Below, piece by piece: positions 1-12,600 of a DNA stretch of 64,000 nt; positions within the stretch are counted from its first letter, which is position 1, and each line of letters starts with the position of its first letter. Under the pieces are notes generated by a model, which saw nothing but the letters and a program-made list of their open reading frames with translations, searched no databases and was not told the origin of the DNA. Position numbers and translations under genes: made by a program. The DNA comes from Pampus argenteus (lineage: Eukaryota; Chordata; Actinopteri; Scombriformes; Stromateidae), in assembly GCA_036937835.1 (NCBI GenBank), contig CM072876.1, positions 8,993,501-9,057,500 on the forward strand, given 5' to 3'.

Positions 1-1877
1 GCTTATAAACCTGAGTATGTATTCCAGCAAATTAACATATGCAATATCTTCACAAGAACTATACAATCAGCATAATAATCAAAAAATATATATTTTTTAA
101 ATATTTTATTTTCCTTGTACACAGTCCTTGCATAACATAGAGGATTGATGGCAATAATAAATCTATAAATATTCCATCAGTACTCATGATATAATTATTA
201 TTAGAACATTAAAACAGCAGATATACAATTGCAATATTTAGACAACTGCTGGGGAAGTGACAGCTAAAATGTCTGGATTTACTAAAATTTAGTATCATTA
301 CATTTCTCATATCCGCTCAAGTTAGTCAAAACGGTAAACTACTTTATCAAAAATATTATTTTCCAAGTGATTATTTCAGAAAGCACATTTGGACCAAAAA
401 AATTACAAACAAAGGTATTTGAAACACTTTTGCAGCAACAAGAAAATTACAAAAAGGAAGTGAGTGAAGTTGAGATAATGCTGAGTATGGTGAAGTAGAA
501 AAATAGATGACACTACAGATCTGCACAAAGAGAAAAACAGATGTAAATAGAGACCATGTTACCCTGACAAATGCAAACGTAAATACTTACAATAGTTTAT
601 TGCTTACGGGCTGATTTGCATTTAAACAACAAAAGAAGTGAAGTGACTTCACACACAGATTCATTGTTTGGTTTATTTTTTTTAGAGCATTGAAATCCCA
701 AATTTCTTATATTTTCTGATCAAAAGGAAGAAATTACAATATATTCCTCAATGAGTACAAGCATCATAAGAGTACTTCACAAAGTTCCAGTTAATACTTA
801 AATGTGTTGACCACAGTTGTAGCTTAAAGGATAAGGCAGGTGATGTTTTAGATGTTTGTTATTGTAAAATCCATGAAAGATCAAAACCAGCAATACATTA
901 GTCTGTCTCAATACTTTCCATCTTCCCCAACATGTTTATGATCCTCGGCCTGAAGCCTATTTGTTGCTACCAGTCCCTAAAAACTGCTCACAAATACTCA
1001 GGGTACTTGTTGGGGACCACGGATACACATTAGTTGATAGACTTTAATATGGGGGAAAATGAAGTAATCTCTCACATTTCTGTGAGTAATCTGAGCAAAC
1101 TGTGTGCCATGTAAAAACAATAATAATAAAAAAAGAATAAATTCAGAACAAGATTAAAATTCAGTCATTTATCTTGTCCTCTGTCCTCCTCCCGCTGCCT
1201 GCAGGTACAGCTGATAGACAGAAGGGGCTGGTTTGTCTTAGTCTGTAGCGAAGTTTACAAGATTTTGCCAAATTTTAGGATTTGTACATTTGTACATGTA
1301 ACTGGTACATAATAATTTACTATTAACCTAACCAGCGCGCTGTGGTTGTGTAAAACATACCGGGAGACTGTGAACAAAACAATCAAATACATGGCTTTTC
1401 CTGCATGCTTGTTGAACAGGTGGTTTGATTTTAATTTTTTATTGCACTAACAGTAATGAGCGTAGCTATTGTCAGCTCGAGTAATCTTTGCACTATCTTC
1501 ACTTCACCTGGTTCACTGTGTTCACGAGCCTTTCTGCTCTGCTGTTCACTACATGTGTGGAGCATGTGCTGATTATGCAGCCCCGCCCCGGGCAGAGAGC
1601 AGAGGAGACGACAGGGAAGCAGCGCGACCATAAATGATAAAATAGACAATCAATCAAGAAACTATGTCAGGCCTAAGCGCCACAGGCAACACGCATCTGT
1701 TGAATTTCATTGTTAGTTTTGGTCTTTTTATGGCATATGTTGACGATAAGAAAAATATAGAATACCATCAGATTTATCCTTTAAATCAGTTCCTGTCATG
1801 CAGAAACAGCATTTTTTTTTGTCGCTATGTACTGCAGGTGAAGATGTCAGTAGTGCATGGCAGTGTGCACACAGCAC
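1..1877. other. sgpp1 3' UTR / downstream flank
   Basis: AT-rich sequence below the sgpp1 stop. It contains inverted-repeat arm A and at least two minus-strand AATAAA signals (plus-strand TTTATT at 1438-1443 and 105-110), so the 3'UTR may extend through most of this stretch. No coding exon is recognised. Confidence 0.5.
1171..1635. repeat. Inverted-repeat arm A (MITE-like), downstream of the sgpp1 stop
   Basis: This roughly 465 bp block matches the reverse complement of 3493-3993. Shared landmarks in the same order include CCTCCTCCCGCTGCCTGCAG, AAGGGGCTGGTTTGTCT, GCTGTGGTTGTGTAAAAC, ATGCTTGTTGAACAGGTGG, ATTGCACT..CAGTAATGAGC, CTTCACTTCACCTGGTTCA, CAGCCCCGCCCCGGGCAGAG and a shared end GACCATAAAT. 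Some stretches are diverged or have indels, so the copies are old. It probably lies in the sgpp1 3'UTR and carries one possible minus-strand AATAAA (1438-1443). The two arms are most simply two copies of one teleost repeat in opposite orientation; the family is not identified. Confidence 0.85.
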
Positions 1878-4800
1878 TCAGGCAAGGTTTAAGATCCTAA
1901 AGAGGAGAGGCACCACACAGACACAACTAAAACCAACAACACTGTAGACAATGTAACGGTATGGCAACTCTACTTTCATGTGCTGCCTCGCCTGTCTAAC
2001 ATCATCTGTTGGCAGCCCAAACAGTCGACATAAAAATGGAATAGTCAGTGCTTTCATAATCATTCTCGTGACGAGGAGGACGGCGACTCCGATGAGGAAG
2101 CGCAGCAGGGAGCAAACCACCACGCTAATGGTGATTGGTGGTAACGTTAGAGGCAGCAAGGACAGCGGTGGATCCACCAGCAGCCCCAGCTGATAGTTCA
2201 CATGGGTAGCCAGAGCAGCCCCGGCCCCGGTGCCCAGGGCCTGAGCCGTGTCGCCCCGAGAGGTGCTCCAAGAATCTAGGGAGAAAGCCACGAGTCCAAG
2301 GCTCACATGTGAGACAATAATCACAAGTGGAGCATAGTGGTCCATCATGTAGAAGCTGTCGATCTTGTCCAAAACTTGATAGAAAAAGGCTAAAATGAGG
2401 ATGCTGTACAGGAAGCCAGTGATCACTTCCTAAAACACACAGAAACAAATGACAACCAGACATTTCTTATAAAAAAACATTTAAATAGTAGTATAAACAT
2501 GTTTGATATATCTACAGTCCTACATTGATGATTCATTACATTAGATTTAATGACAGAAATTAAAATCACTTTATGCTGCTTTTTGCTCTGTAGGAGACGC
2601 TGATTAACCTTTTTCACATTTCATTTATGTAACGCCCCCCCCCTTTCTTCAGAGTCATAAAAGTTGTTCTGTAAACTCAGTTGAGTTGATAAGCAAGTTG
2701 ACTGATAAACGGTGTGATATAAATAGCGTTGGGTGATGCTGAGCATAAACCACATCCACTTCCCTTTGTTGTTGTAATCTAATTAACTGTATCTAGTGGG
2801 TTTTTACTTGGTTTATTGGTTCTGTCCACTAAACAGACATTTAAAGTTCCTAAGATATGTTGTTAATATGAAAATGGAGGAAACAAGGAGGACATGAGAG
2901 TATAACCTATGCCCTAATGTGCTCTAACAGAATCCTAGTTTGAACAACTGGTCTGACAACTCCAGTAATTTAAAATATGCACGGCTGATTTTAAAGGACA
3001 GATTGCTGGTAGAAGATGTCCTCCATTGATATTGACGTATTGAAGTAATGCCCGCATTTACAACCATCCGAGGTGCGTGTGATGCTGCATAACTAAACCA
3101 ATGGCACAAGAAGTTTTTTTTGTTTTCCCAAACTTTCCAAGCTGAGATCCAGCTGAAAATGACAGAAGCCTTATGGGTGGCAGTGGAGGCAAAGGGTCCA
3201 AATGGAGCAGCATCCCTTTAATATCCTTATATTTAATGCATATTTCAGTGAGGGGATATTTTTTTTGATAATATTTATTAAATATGCTTACCAGAATCGA
3301 ATGCATTCCCATGTAGACTCTGCTTACACACACCAGGATACTCCAGCTGAGAGCCACACACAAGCCAAAGAGGAAAGGGTACTATAAGAAAAAGCACAAA
3401 AAAAATTACACAGATGGATGATTTCATATGCAACAGTTGTTTTTTTTTTCCCCCGTACATTGAATTATTTGTTAACCTTTTATTAATTATTTATGGTCAT
3501 CTCCCCTGCTCTCTGCCCGGGGCGGGGCTGCATGCTCAGTGCATGCTCCACACACAGTTGAACCAGGTGAAGTGAAGATAACTCGAAGATTACTCGAGTT
3601 GACGACAACTATGCTCATTACTGTAAGTGCAATAAACTTTAAAAGGCCAGTAAGTACAATCATTTGAATGGGAAAGCGGTGTCAGACTTTTAGATTACAC
3701 TATACTTTATCAAACCACCTGTTCAACAAGCATGTAGAAAAGCCTGATTTGTCCGCAGTCTCCTGCCTCGTTTTACACAACCACAGCACACTGGTTAAGC
3801 TAATAGCAAATTGTTATCAACAAGCTAAAGCGAAAGCTGTCTGTATGTAGTCTAACTATTTATCTTAGTTTGCCACAAATCTTATTCAAATTTGGCAAAG
3901 TCTTGTAAACTTAGCTACAGTCTGAGACAAACCAGCCCCTTCTCTCTAATCAGCGATACCTGCAGGCAGCGGGAGGAGGACAGAGGACAAGATGACGTCT
4001 GTGTTCCTCATTATTTCTAAATTTAACTCAGTATTTTGACATCAGGAATATGAGTCATGTCGCTGACATTTTAGATTTCTTTCCAGTGAGATATTATTTA
4101 GTTTACAGTGATTTTGCAGTTGTGAACGTTACTGTTGCTGCTGTAGAAACAGTATTTAGTTACATTTAATGTATAAATTAATTCTAACCGTGCTCTGATT
4201 AGATCATGTTCTTTTTTTTTTTAAATGACAAGAGAACGGGTAAGATAAAAATAAAACCCTGCCATCAGTTTCACTATGAACCTGGTTTAACTGGTTGATG
4301 CACATTGCATCATAATGAAGGATTACTTCATTTTCCTTCATATTAACTTAAACCATTCATGTTGATACAGTCCAATAGATATTGAATACATAAAAGTTAA
4401 AGATTGTTCATTTCTGCTACTGACACATTGGAATCTAATTATGTGGGCAAAAATCATTATCGTTTGCAACTTCCTTCTCTTAAATGTTTCAGTTTCTCAA
4501 CATTCAGAGTCAGACCCTGCAGGGAACTTGATGACTGAGTGGGAATTCAAACCAACCAGCTGTCTGTGTTCAGTTCAAAGCTCTTGTGCATGTGTGCAAC
4601 TAAGTGGAAATATTTGAGGTGCTTATTTCCTCTCTGGTGTTTTTTCTTTTTTTCAATGCCAGCTGTCGATCACTTGACTAATGTGATTTAGAGCTTAATC
4701 AATAAATCAGCCAGGCCAATATAACTATCTGTATTATTTTATTGCAGATATATCAGTATCAGTTCATATGTCAGCTGATAACTAAAGAATAAATTGCAAT

Positions 4801-5469
4801 AAAGATGCCAAAATATGTTACCGTGACATAGTTTGTCTTGTTATGACATTAAGTGGTTTCACTATAAAAATGTTCTGTGTTTTGAACTGTCTGACCTGGT
4901 TGTTACTACACACAGCACTGCAGTAACCTTCCCAAAATGTGTATTTTATTGTGTGAATCCACATTACCTGCTTTTATATAAAGCACAGCAGCTGAGAGCA
5001 TCACCTACATCTTCTGCGTGTCTTATTGTTCCGACTGAGCTGTTGTGCTTCAGAAAAAGACCGGGTAACAGGGATTAACAGGGATTTAAAGGCAGTCTCT
5101 GCTTTTCATTCCTTTAGCCAGATTTACCCAGTGACCCTCCTTGGCACTGTGGGGGGGGGGGTCTGGAGAAAAATGTCATGCTGGCTTTTTATATTTTATT
5201 AGGTCAGACGCCCTGTGTGTTTCTGTAATAACACTACCAAGCAACCCTGCAAAGATATTTCATCGTCTGAAAAAGTGTGGAAGCTTGAACTTGTCAGTTT
5301 GACATTTTACTTAAAGAGTTCTTTGTTAAATTGGTTCATAGTTGGAAATTAATTTCCTGTTGATTAATCGACTACAACAAACCATTATACCAACTAAACT
5401 GCGTGTCAACTTCTGCACTCAAGTTGTACTTTTCTTCACACAGACACAGCTGTTTGAAACTTTAAACTT

Positions 5470-5506
<37 letters not shown>

Positions 5507-6193
5507 GCTGCTCACCTGCCACCGTCCATAGGTAAGCATGAAGAGACAACCCGGTATGGCGGTGCCGGTCATGGCGTGTGTGGAGGGCATGCTGTACTCG
5601 GAGTTGTAGAAGACCTCCACCTTCACTACAGGAGGGGAGGCCGGCCGGGACCAGCGGACCATATCCTTCGTGGACTGACCCACGAACAGGTTCCAGGCCC
5701 AGACTACGATGAGCCTCCGGCTGACCAGGGCGTCGATGTTCCAGTAGAGGAAAGGGAAGAAGACGATGAAGAACATCTCGTTGCCCAGCTCGGTTCCAAA
5801 CGTGAACAGGTAGAACAGGAACTTGTTGTGAATCAGGAACTCTTGACCCACATCTCCGGTCAGGGAGTTTCTCCGGAGGGGTTTTGCCCTGGAGGCGTCT
5901 GCGTCTCCACCGTCAGGCCCGGCGGCGGTAACGTCACCCTGCATCCCGTTAACCTGCGAGACGCTCGCATCCACGGCTGCTCCGTTCCCGACACCAACGC
6001 CGTGTCCCCCCTGCTGCAGCCTCTTCCTCAGCCCGGGACAGTCCACCTGCTCCGGGAGCCCGCTGTCCGGCTTGGTCGCTTTATCCGGAAATGTCCCTTT
6101 TACGCCGCAGATCTTTTGAAACCTCGCTACATGGCAGGGCTCCTGCAGATAACTGCACATCTGTACAAACGTCTTTACGAAGTCGTTCGCCAT
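1878..6193 (-). CDS. sgpp1: Sphingosine-1-phosphate phosphatase 1 (3 coding exons, complete)
   Basis: Coding exons are 5516-6193, 3292-3381 and 1878-2429 (joined on the minus strand, all phase 0), giving 439 aa, close to the mammalian length. The family removes the phosphate of sphingosine-1-phosphate and dihydro-S1P at the ER and belongs to the PAP2/lipid phosphate phosphatase superfamily. Visible motifs: C1 KDMVRWSRP (about 176-184), C2 PSTH (203-206) and C3 SRVYMGMH (246-253, with the catalytic-type His253). Several hydrophobic segments follow in exons 2 and 3, and the conserved WSTSRGDTA and KARQHMEVELPYRY-like (here RQARQHMKVELPYRY) stretches are present. The ATG at 6193 is chosen because the protein then starts MANDFVKTF; another in-frame ATG lies 12 codons upstream at 6229. 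Exon 3 ends FRILNLA-stop. Oddity: the last C3 residue, normally Asp, is Glu257, encoded by the first codon of exon 3. The N-terminal region (about 40-110) is poorly conserved. The gene is head-to-head with kcnh5. Confidence 0.95.
2430..3291 (-). other. sgpp1 intron 2
   Basis: 862 bp GT-AG intron. There is a C run near 2634-2643 and otherwise unremarkable AT-rich DNA; no further feature is seen. Confidence 0.85.
3493..3993. repeat. Inverted-repeat arm B, inside sgpp1 intron 1
   Basis: This block is the reverse-complement partner of 1171-1635 and sits just upstream (in transcript sense) of sgpp1 exon 2. It is slightly longer than arm A, with an extra segment around 3780-3880 that is poorly matched. 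It contains no open gene. Confidence 0.85.
5472..5502. repeat. (TG)n microsatellite next to sgpp1 exon 1 donor
   Basis: About 15 TG units on the plus strand, read as (CA)n in the sgpp1 pre-mRNA. It begins roughly a dozen bases inside the intron from the GTGAGC donor at 5515-5510. CA repeats close to 5' splice sites are known binding sites for hnRNP L. Confidence 0.95.
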
Positions 6194-7293
6194 AACTTCA
6201 AAATAATACGGGTTTAGTTTAAAATACACACAAAGCTGCTTCCGTTACAAAAAATGTTCATATTCCTCAAACGGGATTAAGCAGAAGTAGTGAAGCTTCT
6301 CCTCAAAATAACACAGATTTAGCTGACAGTAGGTAACGACCTGGTCTCCGGATTCAAAACACCGACCTTGCACACCGGCGAGGAAGATTTGAAGATTTGG
6401 ACATCAGCATCCAAAGTCCACTACAGTTAACTATTACTTCATGGTATATCCAATGTATACTGTCAGCTGCGGCGTCAGGCCGTTATTTTTCTCACTCGTC
6501 TTCTTCTGCTTCTGTGTTTCTCGTGACTTTAAACTCTTCCCTCCATATCCAGTGTTAACAACAAGTACAGCCACCTGCTGGACTGATGGTGAATTACATT
6601 ACTAAAGTACTAAACGCATTCTCCCATTGATATGTGCTTGACATTAATACATTTTGTGTATTTACTAATTACAGCATCTTTTAAAGCACATCTTTAAATG
6701 TTTTTGCCTCATTGGACATAACTATTAGTTTTGGTGAAATAACAGGAAATGTACAGGCCTGGAAAATATTTGGGCTTATAAATCAATTCTCTATTTATAT
6801 CCTATCATGAAAACGTAAAAACAATTTAAAGTATATTACTGTATGACAGACATGTCAAATATACGCAGATCCAAAAAAGCAGTACCAATACCGGAAACTT
6901 AGAGGGGTTTCCTTCAAAATAAAACACACCAATTGGATGTCAACTGAGCCTCTCATTAAGCTAGCAATTACCTCAAGTTGTCAGTTACATATATTGTGAC
7001 TAAGCCTATCCTGAGTAAAGCACTATATTATACATCCTGTTAGTTAAAATATTTACCATTTTCATCCATATCCATATTTCACATTACATAATATTCAATT
7101 CATGCACTCAAAGGAGAATACGCCACATGCGACCATAACTATTTTGTTTTGAAACCGTATCCGGATACACGCCTCGTTTTTCTGCTGAACTTGACACTAG
7201 TGGTCCCTTCACGCTCCTGTCGGTCGGTCAGACCGTCGAAGGGGGTAGACAGCATCAGCACGACCACCGAGCAGCGCAGCATCTTTATCCATA
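6194..7293. promoter_or_regulatory. Divergent sgpp1/kcnh5 intergenic region
   Basis: 1.1 kb separates the two start codons, so both 5'UTRs and core promoters must lie here unless upstream noncoding exons exist. No convincing TATA box is seen. The stretch nearest sgpp1 (6340-6560) is the most GC-balanced and is the likelier sgpp1 promoter. A near-consensus CTCF-type motif is at 6568-6581. A loose RE1/NRSF-like pair of half-sites lies at 7254-7278, just before the kcnh5 start. These are motif matches only. Confidence 0.5.
6568..6581 (-). promoter_or_regulatory. CTCF-like motif (13/14 to core consensus)
   Basis: The minus strand reads CCAGCAGGTGGCTG against the core CCASYAGRKGGCRS. The only mismatch is the penultimate base. 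It lies between the divergent starts of sgpp1 and kcnh5. Binding is not shown by sequence alone. Confidence 0.35.
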
Positions 7294-10200
7294 ATGCATG
7301 GGGGCAAGAGAGGACTGGTGGCTCCGCAAAACACTTTTTTGGAAAATATTGTCCGGCGCTCCAGCGGTGAGTTTGATCTTAAAGGGGAAACAATAGTGAG
7401 TAAATGTTGATTTGGTGTAACAGAGGATGCTTAAGCTGCATCAACTAACACATTTATTTTAAATTCCCACAACAATGCAATGTAAGAGCACATTAATGAT
7501 GCAATTGGTAGGTACCAAACCCCCTCGGTTAATCAATTAATTTTGTGTAATATTCTATACTGTATAAATAGTTTTTGCAGTTATATTTTCATAGCAGATG
7601 TAGGACAAATTCTGTTTAGACAATGTTTTATCAAAAGTGCTTAAAATGTGCTGTGTGGAGCCGTTTCAGTGACAGTTAATTTTTCTATAGTTTGTTTGAG
7701 ATTTTAATAATAATTAATAAAATAATAAATTAACGTACATTTGCATAATGTGTACATTAACATAAACCATTGGAGTGTTAATGTTAATAGTTTAGGTTTG
7801 CAGTGATGATCCTCATACTATAAAAAATATAAAATATCACACGTTTTACTGTAATATCTTTTCAGAGAGGTAATCTGCAAAACAATCAATAGTTGCAATA
7901 CTGTTATTTAAGAAAATTGAAAAGTCTGACAGAAATCACAGTAGAAACAAAAACAACGCAACATGGTTTAAGTATCTGTTAAATATATAGTTCACCTCAA
8001 TAATATATATTTGGGATAACAATCTGAGTAATTATTATCTGATTTTTTTTTCCAGAATGGTACACAACAAACACTTGCAGTTGCTGCATAAACTCATCCA
8101 ACAGTCAAGCATTTAAGTTGAAGATAAACATGGGAACAGCTTTGATATCCTCCGACAGCTGCAGAACTCACCAGCTCCTCATCAATTTTTAATTAACATT
8201 ATGAGAGGAACATAAACATTTTATCAACAACTATTTCTGCCCCAGTGACTTGTCTAACCCTGTTTACTGCTACTTTCAATATTTTTTCTTTTTGTTCCAG
8301 TAAATATATATTTATTATAGGGAATTAAAATAGTGGTTTTATACTGGCTTAAATAATTGCATTGAATATGCAAAGTAAAGATACATATATGCTGAAGATT
8401 TGGCTAATTTACGGCACTAGTCAGCGGGATTTATAGGAGGCTCGTAATGAAAAGAGCAAGAAAATATCAGATTTTAATGAATATTTGCATAATTCTTCAA
8501 TGGCGATGCAGCAAAAAAAATCAGTCCACTTTTCAATGCCTCTGCAGTTACATAACTCCAGCTGCGATGATGATAAGGATGCTATACTTTCACACACAAA
8601 AGGATGATCAACAGGTGCATTATTCCTCCTCCTCCTTGATAGTAGTGACAGATTTGTTTTCATACACACTGTTTTGTCACAGAAACCAGTTTCCTGTTGG
8701 GAAATGCACAGATAGTGGAGTGGCCCGTTGTATACAGCAATGATGGATTCTGCAAGCTGTCTGGCTACCACAGAGCTGAGGTCATGCACAGGAGTAGTAC
8801 GTGCAAGTAAGATGGTTTTTGTTGTGTAATGGCCTTAATGTGAAGGTACAGTTTCTGCTTTATATTTTAAGAAATATATATATTGGTTGGCTTTGGCATG
8901 GTCACATTTTTGATCCAATGAGAATCAGGAATCAGGTATCCTCATATATCTTTATTCTTTCTTGATAACTTCTTTAATGTTGATTCATGGGCGGGGGGGT
9001 CTCTCCAAAAGCTTTCCTTCATTAATGTATATTGCACAGTTTAGAGTGTGCAAATGCTTTTCTCTCAGCTACACCACCTCCCATAAATGTTTATTTGGTT
9101 TTCTTTATATGTAAGAAATGAGAAGGATGAGTTAATTCAGAAATTTTAAAGTGATCCGATTTGATAAATGAAGATCCAGAAATAAAACACAAGCTTGATC
9201 TTGACTATTGTTATTTTTAGAAAACGTGACCACTTATTTGCAATAACTGCAACATTCACTTAAAGAAAAAAAAAACAACCCAGAAGTATGCAGAATTGCT
9301 TGGTCCACTTCACTGTCGGTCTTTAATTATCTTTGTTTCTCTGTGACCATCCAGCAATAACAAACTCCCTTTCACTTTCTTTCTCCTGAAGTTTCATGTA
9401 TGGGGATCTGACCGATAAGAAGACAATAGACAAAATCAGACAAACCTTTGACAACTATGAGTCCAATTTCTATGAGGTGCTGCTCTATGCAAAGAGTAGT
9501 AAGTGTTAATATTAAGTCCTATGTTTTCACAAAATAAACACTCAAATGCATGATTAACGGTGACACAGTCATGAACATTTGTACTGTCTGACAACTTTCA
9601 TGTTGATTGTTTCCTGCAGGAACACCAATATGGCTTTACATGCAGGTAGCCCCGATCAGGAATGAAAATGATAAGGTGGTGCTCTTCCTCTGTACCTTCA
9701 GAGATATTACACTTTTCAAACAGCCGATTGAAGATGAATCAACTAGAGGTGAGAGAGTTCATATTCTAGAAATGGTTTCAACTTGATTATGTTCATTATT
9801 TCAGAGTAATCGTGATTCTCAATGAAAGTACAAAACAGCATATGCATGTGCATGGATGGATTTTATTTCTTATTCCACTTACTGAACGGTATGTGGTCCT
9901 ACATTTATATCAAATCCATGATTCTTGATTGTGTGAATGTCTTTTTTTGAGTCCTAAGCACACATGAGCGGCTGTGACTTAACACACGTTTCCTTGTATG
10001 TAACATACAACTGTCCAGGTGTTGTGTGTACGGGTCAGTAAACACTGGTCTCTGTGGGTCTACACAGTGCCATCTCCCTGGGGATTAAGTGTGCCACTAA
10101 GACTATTTACATATATGAAACAGAATCAAAGGACGCTCAGACCACATGAGGATTGTAGCTGTATGAAAATACTGTTGATTTGCGTATACAAGCATTTTCC

Positions 10201-12565
10201 GGTTGACAGACTGGTTTACAGTGTTCAGAATCTAAGTGCCATGTTATCATTGGGATGCTGAATCATTTTGTAGAGGAACATGCTTCAGTGTTTAGTTTAG
10301 TTTTGGTGATCTACAATTTATTGGAAAGTCTGTCACAATGATGCATTCATGTACAATCTTAATCAAAATGGATAAATAACTTTCCTATTTGTCAATGCAC
10401 TGCTGTCAGCACCTGACCTTCCACCTGTGGTGGAGCTTCTTAAATTCTTACTGATAGGACGCTCAATTATTTCATGATGAAAAGGAATTTTGAGCTAAAT
10501 ATCACCTTTACAATATTAGAGAAATATCCTTGGAAAATTTGAAATATTATTTTGCGCTGTATATCTTCATAAAAAATGATATGTATACATAAATCATCTT
10601 TTCATCTATGGTCAGGATGGACAAAATTTGCCAGGCTGACGCGGGCATTGACCAACAATCGCAACGTGGTGCAGCAGTTAGCACCACTGAGCACGACTGA
10701 GGTTACCCATAAGCCCTCCAGACTGGCCGAGGTGAGCAACTTCCAGGTGTAAATGGAGAAGTGGTTTTTGGATGCTCTGCATCTACATGAACACTGCTCA
10801 TACTTTACATATGATATAGTATCTGTTCTCATTATTATTTATGTTCCCTCTCAATGAAAAGGCTCTCCAGCTGGGATCAGATATCCTTCCTCAGTACAAG
10901 CAAGAAGCCCCTAAGACCCCTCCACACATCATCCTCCACTACTGCACCTTCAAGACCACCTGGGACTGGGTCATCCTCATCCTCACCTTCTACACCGCCA
11001 TCATGGTGCCCTATAACGTCTCATTCAAGACCAAGCAAAACAATTTGGTGTGGTTGGTGTTGGACAGCATCGTGGATGTCATCTTTCTGATTGACATCGT
11101 GCTCAACTTCCACACTACCTTCGTGGGTCCTGCTGGAGAGGTCATTTCAGATGCAAAGCTGATACGAATGAATTACATGAAAACGTGGTTCGTCATTGAC
11201 CTGCTGTCCTGTCTGCCCTACGACATCATTAATGCCTTTGAAAATGTGGATGAGGTAAACCAATTTCTGACAATTCTTTTCATTTATGATCGATTTATTG
11301 CTAAAATGGCTCAATCATTGGTGCTTCGCACTGCATGTAAATACTAAAACATTTCTGCTTGACTGTTTCTATGAAGGATGTCATCACATCTGCCTCTCCA
11401 GCAAGTCATCTCCGTGACTCCTCCCATTTCCATAGGAATAGCACAAGGATGGAAGACTCTGTACTCCCAGTAAGAAAATTCATGTTTTTCTTGTGCACGT
11501 GAAAGATATTGCAGGTTGTGACATGCCCACAGAGAGTTCATGCACCAAACAGCAGAGAGACAAAATAACTGACTAGCAACTGAACATAGCATTTAACTGT
11601 GAAAGAGCCAGATATTTATCTCAGATGTTGGTGGACACCAAATTAGAGCCAAAAAAGTAAAAGTCCATATCTGCTGGATGTCTGAACAATCAAGTGCTTG
11701 TTAATATGTTCTGTATATATATGATCGTAAAAGGCCAAATGTATGTAACAACCCAAAGATATAAATAAAAAAAAAACGAAGAAAAAAACAGTTAATCGTC
11801 TGCGATTTTTGTTTATATGATTAATCGATTGTCAAAAACATTGCAGATTAAGCTTCGACTAATTGTTTCACCTCTCTACAACAGTATGTTTTGCTCTCCA
11901 CCTCCGCCTGTCTTTCTCTGTAGGGTCTCAGCAGCCTTTTCAGCTCCCTAAAAGTAATCCGCCTGCTCCGTTTAGGCCGAGTGGCCAGGAAGTTGGACCA
12001 CTACCTGGAGTACGGAGCAGCTGTCCTGGTTCTGCTGGTGTGTGTCTTCGGCCTGGTGGCCCACTGGCTGGCCTGCATCTGGTACAGCATCGGGGACTAC
12101 GAGGTCATTGACGAGACCACAAACACCATCAAGACAGACAGTTGGCTCTACCAGCTGGCCCTAAGTATTGGTACTCCTTACCGCTACAACACCAGTGGTA
12201 CCGGACAGTGGGAGGGCGGCCCCAACAAGGACACGCTGTACATTTCCTCTCTTTACTTCACAATGACAAGTCTCACCACAATTGGATTTGGCAACATTGC
12301 TCCAACCACAGATGGTGAAAAGATTTTCTCTGTTGCTATGATGATGGTGGGCTGTAAGTACACAGTTATTTTCCAACATTTTATATTAATTGCTCCAAAG
12401 GTTTACTAAGATCTACAAAGAAATCTTTACATCAAATATATTTTTTTATTCCTCCAGCTGAAGTGTAACAAATCTAATAGGTCTGACATAACACAACAAA
12501 TATTATAATCACCTTTCTTGATATGACATAATAATCCAATACAGATACATACAGCCTCTCTTTAT

Positions 12566-12600
<35 letters not shown>

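Larger units (their letters stand above)
3382..5515 (-). other. sgpp1 intron 1
   Basis: This GT-AG intron holds inverted-repeat arm B, a run of G near 5151-5161 and the (TG)n tract at 5472-5502. The rest shows no recognisable exon or gene. Confidence 0.85.

Noticed and set aside
5342..6217. 291-codon plus-strand open frame across sgpp1 exon 1
   Set aside because: It is the antisense of a well-matched sgpp1 coding exon and runs through the TG microsatellite; the sequence has no family similarity.
8421..8789. 122-codon minus-strand frame over kcnh5 exon 2
   Set aside because: Antisense shadow of the PAS-encoding exon with no independent support.
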